From DAIUCA01 sp964613675 (lineage in GTDB: Bacteria; Pseudomonadota; Gammaproteobacteria; Competibacterales; Competibacteraceae), in assembly GCA_964613675.1 (NCBI GenBank), contig CAZTIH010000017.1, positions 1-31,982 on the forward strand: a stretch of DNA of 31,982 nt, read 5' to 3'. Below are positions 1-8,159 of this stretch, one piece after another. The translations under genes and the position numbers were made by a program. Positions within the stretch are counted from its first letter, which is position 1; each line of letters starts with the position of its first letter. Below the pieces are notes generated by a model. It made no database searches. It saw nothing but the letters and a program-made list of their open reading frames with translations, and had not been told where the DNA came from.

Positions 1-1
1 A

Positions 2-385
2 CTGTCCCCCGTGCGGTTTCTGAAAATTGCGGTGATGCCTCAAGAGAGGTCAGTGCTTCACCAGCGTATTGCTGAACGCTTTGTGCGTATGGTCGAAAAC
101 GGTTTCCTTGCAGAAGTCCAGACGCTGCGCGAATGCTATGATTTATCTTCGGATTTACCTTCGATGAAGGCGGTAGGATACCGACAGGCTTGGCAATTTT
201 TGGAGGGCGAACTGTCCCATAAAGCCTTTATTGAAAAGGGAATTGCCGCAACGCGACAATTGGCAAAACGTCAAATCACTTGGCTTCGCTCATTTAACGA
301 TTTGATTTGGTTAGAAAGTTTAAGCACGCAACTTGTCAACCAAGCCTGTCACGCCTTGAAAGGTCATGGTGTAGCGCTTGGCTGA
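2..385 (+). CDS. miaA: tRNA dimethylallyltransferase MiaA, C-terminal part (5' end outside window)
   Basis: MiaA transfers a dimethylallyl group from DMAPP to N6 of A37 in tRNAs that read UNN codons. Only about the last 127 residues are present; the family is about 300-320 residues, so the P-loop and most of the catalytic core lie upstream of the window. The frame is open from base 2, so the GTG at 11 is an internal valine rather than a start. Family features seen are the RSVLHQRIAERF segment, the DLPSMKAVGYRQAW segment and the ATRQLAKRQITWLRSF segment near the C-terminus. hfq follows after 88 bp, the usual gammaproteobacterial order. Identification is firm; only the 5' end is missing. Confidence 0.95.
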   Translation: MSPVRFLKIAVMPQERSVLHQRIAERFVRMVENGFLAEVQTLRECYDLSSDLPSMKAVGYRQAWQFLEGELSHKAFIEKGIAATRQLAKRQITWLRSFNDLIWLESLSTQLVNQACHALKGHGVALG

Positions 386-473
386 TGGGTAAACTTTGCG
401 TGCCTGTTTCTTGCCATAATTAATTGCCTACAAACGCCGCCCAGCGAACATACATAAATAAGGAGAACTAAAA

Positions 474-785
474 ATGGCAAAAGGCCATTCCTTACAAGAA
501 CCTTTTCTGAATGCGTTACGTAAAGAACGCATTCCCGTCTCGATTTACCTAGTAAACGGAATTAAGTTGCAAGGCCAAATCGAATCGTTCGACCAATTCG
601 TCGTGCTTCTGAAAAATAGCGTGAGCCAAATGATCTATAAACACGCCATCTCGACCATTGTGCCAACTCGGAATGTACGTCTGCATCTTGGAGAGGATGG
701 TCACGCTATCGAAGAGGATGAGACCGCAGAGGCAGATACCGCCCGTGCAGCTGCGTTGGTTCGCGAGGTGCCCACACGGAGCTAG
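474..785 (+). CDS. hfq: RNA chaperone Hfq
   Basis: Hfq is a hexameric Sm-like protein that pairs small RNAs with target mRNAs. The 103-residue product has the Sm core at about residues 7-68: SLQEPFLN in the N-terminal helix, the Sm1 region with DQFVVLLKN (about 40-48) and the Sm2 motif YKHAIST (about 55-61). The tail after residue 70 is acidic and probably disordered, as in other gammaproteobacterial Hfq proteins. A strong AAGGAG ribosome binding site lies just before the ATG. The stop at 783-785 is followed after 5 nt by hflX, whose ribosome binding site lies at the end of hfq, so the two are probably translated from one message. Confidence 0.98.
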   Translation: MAKGHSLQEPFLNALRKERIPVSIYLVNGIKLQGQIESFDQFVVLLKNSVSQMIYKHAISTIVPTRNVRLHLGEDGHAIEEDETAEADTARAAALVREVPTRS

Positions 786-790
786 CCATT

Positions 791-2125
791 TTGTCTGCTT
801 TATCTCTCAAACAGACCGCTGATCGGGCGGTCATCGTCCATCTCGATATGGGCGATTCTTCTGATGACAGCTATCTTGCCGAATTTCGAGAACTCGTCCG
901 CTCTACAGGCGTTGAAATCGCTTCATTGCTCACGGGCAGTCGCGAAGTCCCCGATTCACGGACCTTTGCAGGCCGCGGAAAGGTCGCTGAAATCGCCGAG
1001 GCGGTAGAACTTCACAAAGCCGATGTCGTGGTATTCGATCACGAACTGTCGCCAAGCCAAGAACGCAATTTAGAAAAAGCCGTGAAATGTCGTGTGATTG
1101 GACGATCTCGACTCATTCTCGACATTTTCGCCCAACGCGCCCGCAGTTCGGAAGGAAAATTACAAGTCGAACTCGCCCAACTGACCCATCTATCGACGCG
1201 CCTCGTGCGAGGTTGGACCCACTTAGAACGTCAACGCGGCGGTATCGGCTTGCGAGGCCCGGGGGAAACCCAGCTTGAAACTGACCGTCGTTTAATTGGC
1301 AAACGCATTGCGATGTTGAAACGCCAGTTACTTAAAGTTCGGCAACAGGGTGACCTCAATCGGGCGGCGCGGCGCAAAGCGGAGGTTCCAACGGTCGCTA
1401 TCGTGGGGTACACCAATGCAGGAAAATCGACATTATTCAACGCGTTAACACAAAGCCAGGTATATGCCGCCGATCAATTATTCGCGACCCTCGACCCCAC
1501 GTTACGGCGGCTTACATTGCCCAGCATTGGAGGGATCGTGTTGGCGGATACGGTCGGTTTCATTCGACGCTTGCCCCACGAACTGGTCGCCGCCTTCCGT
1601 GCAACGCTGCAAGAAACCCGCGAATCGACTATTCTGCTCAAGGTAATTGATGCAAGTGACCCGCTTGCAGATGAACATCGTACCCAAGTAGATGCCGTAT
1701 TAACCGAACTCGATGCGCACACGCTGCCCTTTATCGAGGTCTGCAATAAAATCGACCGACTTGATCTTCCTCCTCGTATTGACCGCGATGCCGCTCAACG
1801 GCCTCTGCGGGTCTGGTTGTCAGCACATCACGCTATTGGGCTTGATTTATTGCAACAAGCGCTAGGTGAACGACTTGCAGGCGAAGATTTAGTCACGGCA
1901 ACGATTCATTTGCCGCCTGAAGCGGGCCGTTTGCGGGCATGGCTGTTTAGTCACGGCGCAGTGGTTTCGGAAAAGGTGAACCCGCAAGGTGGCTGGTTTA
2001 TCGAATTGCGCACCACCTCTGCCCAATTGCAGCGCTTTTATGGGCGTACTGATTGGTCTCCTCATTGGCTACAACAGAGTGATTTCGTCAATCGCTCGGA
2101 GAGTAAACAACATGGCTTGGAATGA
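791..2125 (+). CDS. hflX: Ribosome-associated GTPase HflX
   Basis: HflX is a GTPase of the Obg-HflX family that binds the 50S subunit and rescues or splits stalled ribosomes. The product is 444 residues. The N-terminal HflX domain contains the ITGSR-like segment LLTGSREVP and the FDHELSPSQERNLE segment; the glycine-rich linker GIGLRGPGETQLETDRR is diagnostic. The G domain has the P-loop GYTNAGKST at about 206-214, the G3 region DTVGFIRRLPHELVAAF and the G4 motif NKID. The start is a TTG, chosen because GGAG at the end of hfq is correctly spaced and the next in-frame ATG would remove a conserved N-terminal strand. The 3' end overlaps hflK by 14 nt. Confidence 0.96.
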   Translation: MSALSLKQTADRAVIVHLDMGDSSDDSYLAEFRELVRSTGVEIASLLTGSREVPDSRTFAGRGKVAEIAEAVELHKADVVVFDHELSPSQERNLEKAVKCRVIGRSRLILDIFAQRARSSEGKLQVELAQLTHLSTRLVRGWTHLERQRGGIGLRGPGETQLETDRRLIGKRIAMLKRQLLKVRQQGDLNRAARRKAEVPTVAIVGYTNAGKSTLFNALTQSQVYAADQLFATLDPTLRRLTLPSIGGIVLADTVGFIRRLPHELVAAFRATLQETRESTILLKVIDASDPLADEHRTQVDAVLTELDAHTLPFIEVCNKIDRLDLPPRIDRDAAQRPLRVWLSAHHAIGLDLLQQALGERLAGEDLVTATIHLPPEAGRLRAWLFSHGAVVSEKVNPQGGWFIELRTTSAQLQRFYGRTDWSPHWLQQSDFVNRSESKQHGLE

Positions 2126-3317
2126 ACCCGGCGGCCCCAATCGCGACCGCGATCCGTGGAACAACAATCGCGACCAAGGGCCTCCAGATTTAGATGAAGT
2201 GATTAAAAGACTAACCGCGCAATTTAGCCGACTGTTTGGCAAGGGCGGTGGCGGCGGGCGTGGGGATGACGGAACCCCCATGAATATCAACCTGTTCGCT
2301 CTACTTATTCCCGTTGGGATTGTCGCGGTGCTATGGCTAATGTCAGGCATTTATACGGTGGAAGCCGGTAAACGGGGCATTGTGACTCGCTTTGGGCATT
2401 ACACCCAAACGACGATGCCTGGTCTGAACTACCATCTACCGTTTCCCATAGAGCGCGTCGAGATGGTTGACGTAGAACAACGTCGTGCCATCGAAATTGG
2501 TTACCGAACTGGTGGGCAGGGCGTTACGCGATCAGTGCCTCGGGAAGCGTTGATGCTCACACAAGACGAAAATATCGTGGATATTCGCGTTTCGGTGCAG
2601 TATCAGGTAAGCGATCCCGTAAAGTTTCTGTTCCGAATTCGCGATCCCGAAGAGACGTTGAGACAGGTCACCGAGAGCGCAACCCGCGAAAAAATCGGGA
2701 AGCTTTCTATGGATTTCGTACTAACAGAAGGTCGTAGTCAAATCGTTCAAGACATCCGAGCTTTGTCCCAGGATCTGTTAGATAGTTACTCTTCCGGTAT
2801 CATCGTTACCAATGTCAATCTGCAAGATGCTCAACCTCCAGAAGAGGTGCAAGACGCTTTTGCAGATGCCATTAAAGCGCGTGAAGACGAACAGCGGCTG
2901 ATTAACGAAGCCGAAGCGTATGTCAATGAGATTCTCCCTCGCGCCCGAGGAGAAGCCGCTCGTCTGCTGCAAGAAGCGCAAGCGTATCGCGATCAGGTGA
3001 TTGCACGGGCAGAAGGGGAAGCCTCGCGTTTTACGCAGATTCTTATGCAATACAACCTCGCACCTGCCATTTTGAGAGATCGTCTGTACCTAGAAACTAT
3101 GGAGACGGTGCTCTCGAATACTTCTAAAGTTCTGTTAGACATCGAAGGCAGTAACAACATTCTGTATCTACCGATTGATGGTCTGAATCGGGGGAATAGT
3201 TCGTTACCCCGTTCAGTGGATCGCACTCCGCCCCCGCCCCCCACTGCGTCGATGCCGTTTGCGGGTAGCAACCCGGACCGTTCTCGCAATGTTAACCGCT
3301 CTCGGGAGATGCCCTAA
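2112..3317 (+). CDS. hflK: FtsH protease activity modulator HflK
   Basis: HflK is one of two SPFH/band-7 proteins that form the membrane-anchored HflKC cage around the FtsH protease and restrain its activity. The 401-residue product begins with a polar, Gly/Asn/Arg-rich cytoplasmic segment (HflK_N type, with a glycine run near 45-49). One transmembrane helix follows at about 60-82, then the periplasmic SPFH domain and a long charged helical region rich in EAEAY and RAEGEA segments, and a proline-rich tail. A longer in-frame reading upstream exists, but ATG 2112 has a GGAGAG ribosome binding site and gives the canonical MAWNEPGG start; it overlaps hflX by 14 nt. hflC follows with TAATG coupling. 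Confidence 0.96.
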   Translation: MAWNEPGGPNRDRDPWNNNRDQGPPDLDEVIKRLTAQFSRLFGKGGGGGRGDDGTPMNINLFALLIPVGIVAVLWLMSGIYTVEAGKRGIVTRFGHYTQTTMPGLNYHLPFPIERVEMVDVEQRRAIEIGYRTGGQGVTRSVPREALMLTQDENIVDIRVSVQYQVSDPVKFLFRIRDPEETLRQVTESATREKIGKLSMDFVLTEGRSQIVQDIRALSQDLLDSYSSGIIVTNVNLQDAQPPEEVQDAFADAIKAREDEQRLINEAEAYVNEILPRARGEAARLLQEAQAYRDQVIARAEGEASRFTQILMQYNLAPAILRDRLYLETMETVLSNTSKVLLDIEGSNNILYLPIDGLNRGNSSLPRSVDRTPPPPPTASMPFAGSNPDRSRNVNRSREMP

Positions 3318-4342
3318 TGCGTATTTCACCTAGTCTTATCGGAATTCTGCTCGTCGCTTTTGGCATTCTGTTATCGGCTTCTCTATTTACAGTTGACGAA
3401 CGGCAGAGAGCCTTACTTTTCCAGTTTGGTGAGATTGTCGGTGAACCCTATGGACCGGGTATTCATCTGAAGCTTCCTTTCATCAATGCGATTCGTCGCT
3501 TTGATGTACGGTTACAGACTCTCGATACTGAACCCGAACGGTTTCTGACCGCCGAGAAAAAGAATCTGATGGTAGATGCTTTCATTCGGTGGCGACCAGC
3601 GGATTTAGGAAGGTACTTCACCTCGGTACGGGGAGACATTGCCAGTGCAAATCTTCGTTTAGATCAGTTACTTAAAGACGGCTTGCGGGGCGAATTTTCA
3701 CGCCGTACCGTACAAGAAGTCGTTTCGGGTGAGCGGACGCAGATCATGGCGTTGATTACCGATACCATGCGAACTGAGGCCAACAACTTAGGAATCGAAG
3801 TCGTTGATGTGCGCATCAAGCGCATCGAACTGCCCACAGAAGTCAGTGCTTCAGTGTTCCAACGGATGCGAGCAGAACGGGCGCGGGTGGCCCGAGATTT
3901 CCGTTCACGGGGAGCAGAAGCCGCAGAACGCATTCAAGCCGATGCCGATCGCCAACGTACTGTGCTTTTAGCGGAGGCATTCCGCGATTCAGAAACGATG
4001 CGAGGGGCAGGAGATGCGAGAGCAGCAGAGCTTTATGCCGAAGCCTATAGTGCTGATGCTGACTTTTTCCGACTTTACAGAAGTCTGTTAGCCTATCGCA
4101 CTAGTTTTGAACGCAATGATGGTTCCATGTTGGTGTTGCAACCTAATTCAGATTTCTTCCGTTATTTTCGGGAGGCCTCACCCGAACCCCGAACGGTCGT
4201 CGTCCAAAATGCGCCGCGTCCGACAGCGAACGACTCTACCTCTGTGGCATTGACTGCGGATAACGAAGAAGCGGTTTTAGAATCTACGCCTGCGGTCGTC
4301 CAACGCGAAGTCTCGGCTCCGATTCTTCCGCCATCACCCTAA
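3317..4342 (+). CDS. hflC: FtsH protease activity modulator HflC
   Basis: HflC is the partner of HflK in the periplasmic-facing band-7 complex that regulates FtsH. The 341-residue product has an N-terminal signal-anchor helix at about residues 5-25, the VDERQRALLFQFGEIV opening of the SPFH domain, the PGIHLKLPFINAIRRFD segment, and a helical region with repeated acidic and basic residues. The C-terminal ~50 residues are Pro/Thr/Val/Glu-rich and low in complexity, longer than in E. coli HflC, and probably disordered. The ATG overlaps the hflK TAA by one base, indicating translational coupling and equal stoichiometry with HflK. Confidence 0.96.
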   Translation: MRISPSLIGILLVAFGILLSASLFTVDERQRALLFQFGEIVGEPYGPGIHLKLPFINAIRRFDVRLQTLDTEPERFLTAEKKNLMVDAFIRWRPADLGRYFTSVRGDIASANLRLDQLLKDGLRGEFSRRTVQEVVSGERTQIMALITDTMRTEANNLGIEVVDVRIKRIELPTEVSASVFQRMRAERARVARDFRSRGAEAAERIQADADRQRTVLLAEAFRDSETMRGAGDARAAELYAEAYSADADFFRLYRSLLAYRTSFERNDGSMLVLQPNSDFFRYFREASPEPRTVVVQNAPRPTANDSTSVALTADNEEAVLESTPAVVQREVSAPILPPSP

Positions 4343-4360
4343 AAGTCCCGTTAATCAGTG

Positions 4361-4552
4361 ATGGTTGATTGGCACGATTTAATCGGTGCAATTGGTTTGC
4401 TCCTCATCATTGAGGGGCTGCCGTTTTTTTTAGCGCCGCAACTCGCTAAAATCGCGATTGTTGATCTATTAAATTATTCTCTTAACACCCTACGCATCTT
4501 CGGCATCTGTTTGATTTTGTTTGGGTTATTTTCTCTCCACTTCCTCCGCTAG
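4361..4552 (+). CDS. DUF2065 (YjeT-type) small membrane protein
   Basis: This is a 63-residue hydrophobic protein with two predicted transmembrane helices, about residues 5-25 and 42-61. Sequence signs of the family are the GLLLIIEGLPFFLAP segment in the first helix and LRIFGICLILFGL in the second. In many proteobacteria a DUF2065 gene sits directly after hflC, as here, but its function is not known. GTG 4358 lies immediately before ATG 4361; the ATG is chosen because it gives the family's usual start, although neither has a strong ribosome binding site. hisZ begins 3 nt after the stop, so it is part of the same transcription unit. Confidence 0.85.
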   Translation: MVDWHDLIGAIGLLLIIEGLPFFLAPQLAKIAIVDLLNYSLNTLRIFGICLILFGLFSLHFLR

Positions 4553-4555
4553 CCG

Positions 4556-5734
4556 ATGAATGCAGAACGCTGGTTATTACCCGATGGTATCGAAGCGCTT
4601 CTACCGCCTCTCGCATGGCGGCTAGAACGCTTGCGCCGTCGCTTGCTCGACTTATTTTACCAATGTGGTTACGACTTGGTGATTCCGCCCATGCTCGAAC
4701 ACGAAGCTGCGTTGCGTATTGGGACGGGGCATGATCTTGAATTAGATATGTTCAAAGTCACTGATCCGCAAACAGGACGTCCCCTAGGGATTCGCCCCGA
4801 CATCACGCCCCAAGTCGCACGCATTGATGCCCATTTTTTGAAAAATCAATCGGTCAGCCGACTATGCTATTTGGGGTCAGCACTGCGTACGCAAAGTGAT
4901 GGTTTAGGAGGATCGCGCAATCCCTTTCAGATTGGGGCGGAAATTTTCGGCCACCCCCACTGGCAAAGTGATTTAGAGATTATCTGTCTATTGATCGATT
5001 GTCTGGAAATGACTGGCATTCGGGAGATCCACCTAGATCTAGGTCACGGGGCCATTTTCCCCACTCTAATTGCCGCTTTATCGCTCGATGAAAATCTCGA
5101 AACCGACATTTTCGACGCCTTACAGCGCAAAGATCGCACGACGCTCACCGAGTTACTTCAGACATCGCCCCCCAATGTAATAGAGTCGCTATTATTGCTT
5201 ACAGAACTTCATGGTGCGCCGAAAATTCTCGAACGCGCCCGTGAGCAACTTCCGAAGACCGAGGAAATCACCACTGCACTCGACGAATTAAACCACTGTG
5301 TGCAGGCGATTCATGCACGGTATCCGACGGTGACGGTCGGTGTCGATTTGGCTGAACTGCGCGGTTATCGCTATCACACGGGCTTGCTATTTTCGGCCTA
5401 TGGATCGGAGTTAGGGCGCGAACTTGCGCGGGGAGGCCGTTACGACAATTTGGCCCAATCCATCGGCCACTCTCGTCCTGCGACTGGATTCAGTGCTGAT
5501 CTGAAGATGTTGGCGGCACAGTCACTTGAAGATGCCTTACCCACCTCGGCTATTGCAGCGCCTTGGCCTGGCGATGATGCCGCGTTGTTTGCGCGGATCA
5601 GACAGTTGCGCAACCAAGGTGAACGAGTTCTGTGCCAACTTCCGAATGCGCCCTTGCCCGTTGCAGATCGTCGGTTGGTGCTGACCCCTTCTGGATGGGT
5701 AGTCGTTTCATCAAATGCGCAAAATCACTTGTAA
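4556..5734 (+). CDS. hisZ: ATP phosphoribosyltransferase regulatory subunit HisZ
   Basis: HisZ is a catalytically inactive paralog of histidyl-tRNA synthetase that pairs with short-form HisG to catalyse and feedback-control the first step of histidine synthesis. The 392-residue product has the class II synthetase-like core: PDGIEALLPP at the N-terminus, the motif-2-like segment GIRPDITPQVARID at about 78-91, and the YHTGLLFSAY and RGGRYDNL segments later. The C-terminal anticodon-binding domain of true HisRS is absent, which separates it from hisS. Its location between the hfl genes and purA is common in gammaproteobacteria. The presence of hisZ predicts a short-form hisG elsewhere in the genome. 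Confidence 0.94.
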   Translation: MNAERWLLPDGIEALLPPLAWRLERLRRRLLDLFYQCGYDLVIPPMLEHEAALRIGTGHDLELDMFKVTDPQTGRPLGIRPDITPQVARIDAHFLKNQSVSRLCYLGSALRTQSDGLGGSRNPFQIGAEIFGHPHWQSDLEIICLLIDCLEMTGIREIHLDLGHGAIFPTLIAALSLDENLETDIFDALQRKDRTTLTELLQTSPPNVIESLLLLTELHGAPKILERAREQLPKTEEITTALDELNHCVQAIHARYPTVTVGVDLAELRGYRYHTGLLFSAYGSELGRELARGGRYDNLAQSIGHSRPATGFSADLKMLAAQSLEDALPTSAIAAPWPGDDAALFARIRQLRNQGERVLCQLPNAPLPVADRRLVLTPSGWVVVSSNAQNHL

Positions 5735-5787
5735 ACCTCAATTCACCGATAGTTTAAAACAACAGCAGAATATTCGAGAGAAGGGTT

Positions 5788-7077
5788 ATGGCAAAAAATG
5801 TAGTCGTTATCGGTTCTCAATGGGGAGATGAAGGGAAAGGCAAGATTGTCGATCTGCTAACCGACCAAGCTGCCGCCGTCGTGCGCTTTCAAGGAGGACA
5901 CAATGCAGGTCACACCTTGGTTATCGAGGGGAAAAAAACTGTATTGCATCTCATCCCCTCCGGAATTCTACGTGCAGGGGTAGATTGTCTGATTGGCAAT
6001 GGCGTGGTGCTCTCATTACCTGCACTGCTCTCAGAGATTTCTGAACTCGAAATCGCAACCCAACAATCTATTTCTGAACGGCTCTTCATCAGCCCCGCCT
6101 GTGTTCTGATTCTTCCCTATCATATCGCTTTAGATCAGGCACGGGAGCAAGCCAGAGGCGAAAAAGCCATTGGAACTACGGGACGTGGGATCGGGCCAGC
6201 TTATGAGGATAAAGTCGCTCGGCGTGCGCTGCGAGTTGCCGATTTATTTCATCGAGAACGGTTAGCCGCCAAATTAGGCGAAGTCTTAGACTTCCACAAT
6301 TTTGTCTTAAAACACTTTTATAAACAGTCAACCGTTGACTTTCAGAAAACGCTGGACGAGTTGTTAACCCAAGCAGAACAGATTCGTGGGATGGTTGCCG
6401 ATGTCGCGATGAAAATCGCTGACTACGCACAGGCAGGAAAAAATGTGCTGTTTGAGGGGGCCCAAGGATCGCTGCTCGATGTCGATCACGGCACCTATCC
6501 GTTCGTCACTTCCTCCAATACTACGGCAGGGGGCGCAGCGACGGGGAGCGGGGCAGGGCCACGTAAACTAGACTATATCCTAGGTATTACAAAGGCTTAC
6601 ACAACGCGAGTAGGTGCGGGACCATTTCCCACCGAGCTTTCCGACGACATCGGTGATTACTTAACGACGAAAGGTCATGAGTTTGGGGCAACGACTGGGA
6701 GAAGACGACGTTGTGGCTGGTTTGATGCTGCTTTATTGCGGCGATCGGTGCAAATCAACAGCCTCTCTGGCATCTGTTTGACCAAACTCGATGTACTCGA
6801 CGACCTCGAAACGCTGAAAATTTGTGTCGATTACCGTGCCGATCATCTGCAACATGCGCCCATGAGTGCAGAAGACTACGATTTATGCGAACCGATTTAT
6901 GAGGAATTACCCGGTTGGCAATGTTCTACATTAGGTGTTCAGAAACGGGAGCAACTGCCCCAGAACGCCCAAAATTATCTCGACCGAATAGAAGAATTGA
7001 TCGGAGCCCCTATCGATATTATTTCGACCGGACCGGACCGCGCTGAAACCATTGTGTTACGCCATCCGTTTAGCTAA
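5788..7077 (+). CDS. purA: Adenylosuccinate synthetase
   Basis: PurA condenses IMP with aspartate using GTP to make adenylosuccinate, the first committed step to AMP. The 429-residue length is typical. Conserved elements are GSQWGDEGKGK at about 9-19 (GTP-binding loop and catalytic Asp), GGHNAGHT at about 36-43 (catalytic His), the GTTGRGIGPAYEDK loop (IMP binding), GAQGSLLDVDHGTYPFVTS, and TGRRRRCGWFD. A ribosome binding site AGAAGGG lies just upstream of the ATG. The 53-bp gap after hisZ has no clear terminator, so purA may be read with the upstream operon. An AEC-family transporter follows 17 nt downstream. Confidence 0.98.
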   Translation: MAKNVVVIGSQWGDEGKGKIVDLLTDQAAAVVRFQGGHNAGHTLVIEGKKTVLHLIPSGILRAGVDCLIGNGVVLSLPALLSEISELEIATQQSISERLFISPACVLILPYHIALDQAREQARGEKAIGTTGRGIGPAYEDKVARRALRVADLFHRERLAAKLGEVLDFHNFVLKHFYKQSTVDFQKTLDELLTQAEQIRGMVADVAMKIADYAQAGKNVLFEGAQGSLLDVDHGTYPFVTSSNTTAGGAATGSGAGPRKLDYILGITKAYTTRVGAGPFPTELSDDIGDYLTTKGHEFGATTGRRRRCGWFDAALLRRSVQINSLSGICLTKLDVLDDLETLKICVDYRADHLQHAPMSAEDYDLCEPIYEELPGWQCSTLGVQKREQLPQNAQNYLDRIEELIGAPIDIISTGPDRAETIVLRHPFS

Positions 7078-7094
7078 TTCGTTCGCCCATTAAA

Positions 7095-8027
7095 ATGTTT
7101 CTCGTCATTAATACGATGGCCCCAGTACTACTCATTATTACTGTGGGCTTTCTAATGTACAAAACCCATTTTCTGTCGCCCACGGCTTTTAATGACCTCA
7201 ATCGCCTCGTCTATTGGTTTGGGATTCCCGCGTTATTATTTAATGAAATCGCCAAGGCAAACTTAAATTTTACGGTTGTCGGACGCCTGACCGCCGTCGT
7301 GTTGACCGCGACAAGTTTGATTATTTTATTGAACTATCTCGTGGGCTGGCGATTGCCTGGCCCGAGTCGTGCAGCCTTTGTACAGGCAGGATTTCGTGGA
7401 AATTTAGCCTTTATTGCGCTGCCATTAGTGATTTATGCCTTTGCAGAACAGCCGGCTGCCCATTCGGCCGAAACCGCTGCCCTCGCCGTACTAGGCCCCA
7501 TGTTGGTTTTCTACAATGTGATTGCGGCTATTATTTTGCTGCTAGGCACAAATCACGGCCATTTGAATCTCGCATTACTGAGAAAAATCGGAAATGGCGT
7601 TATTCAGAATCCCATGTTAATTGGCTGCGTATTAGGCGTTTTATTTGCTGCACTTCAATGGCCATTACCGCTGTTTTTAGATCGCACATTAGGCGCAATT
7701 GGGCAAATGGCTTTACCCCTCGCATTATTTGGAATTGGCGCATCATTAGCGAATACAAAATTACGCGGTGCCGTGACTTACGCTTTATTAGCCGCGCTTT
7801 CCAAAACAGCCTTTTTACCCTTTATCGGCTATATGCTTGGACTGTGGTGGGAACTGTCAGCAGATAGTATGCGTATCAATCTGCTACTTTTATCGACCCC
7901 AACAGCAGCGGTTGCATTCGTTCAGGCTCGCCAGATGGGGTGCGATGAACAACTCACTTCTGCGGCGATTGTGATCAGCTCTCTACTAGCGGTTCCCGCC
8001 CTTGCGGTAGTGCTATTTATCACTTAG
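7095..8027 (+). CDS. AEC (auxin efflux carrier) family transporter
   Basis: This is an integral membrane protein of 310 residues with about ten hydrophobic segments in two five-helix halves, typical of the Mem_trans/AEC family. These secondary carriers move small organic anions or related compounds; the substrate cannot be read from the sequence. Family signs are the opening helix VLLIITVGFLMY, the VYWFGIPALLFNEIA segment, FRGNLAFIALP in helix 4, NPMLIGCVLGVL at the start of the second half, and MALPLALFGIGASLA. It lies 17 nt after purA on the same strand with no terminator between, so co-transcription is likely. Nothing in the sequence links it functionally to purine synthesis. Confidence 0.85.
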   Translation: MFLVINTMAPVLLIITVGFLMYKTHFLSPTAFNDLNRLVYWFGIPALLFNEIAKANLNFTVVGRLTAVVLTATSLIILLNYLVGWRLPGPSRAAFVQAGFRGNLAFIALPLVIYAFAEQPAAHSAETAALAVLGPMLVFYNVIAAIILLLGTNHGHLNLALLRKIGNGVIQNPMLIGCVLGVLFAALQWPLPLFLDRTLGAIGQMALPLALFGIGASLANTKLRGAVTYALLAALSKTAFLPFIGYMLGLWWELSADSMRINLLLLSTPTAAVAFVQARQMGCDEQLTSAAIVISSLLAVPALAVVLFIT

Positions 8028-8079
8028 AACCCGATGATCGCTTGAAACAGGATGGCAAAGCGCCCCGTTATCTCGATTC

Positions 8080-8097
8080 GTTACAGAACTCTGTAAC
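8080..8097. promoter_or_regulatory. Inverted repeat upstream of the polyamine-binding protein gene
   Basis: Arms GTTACAG and CTGTAAC are perfect complements separated by AACT. The site lies 62 bp upstream of the ATG at 8160, in the 132-bp gap after the AEC transporter gene. It has no T-run after it, so it is more likely an operator for a dimeric regulator than a terminator. A second short repeat, TGCC-CTT-GGCA, lies closer to the gene. No assignment to a known regulator is possible. Confidence 0.35.
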
Positions 8098-8159
8098 TCT
8101 GTTGGATTCTGCAAATTTTGCCCTTGGCAATGGCCCAGTAACTCCCTAGGAGAAATTAA

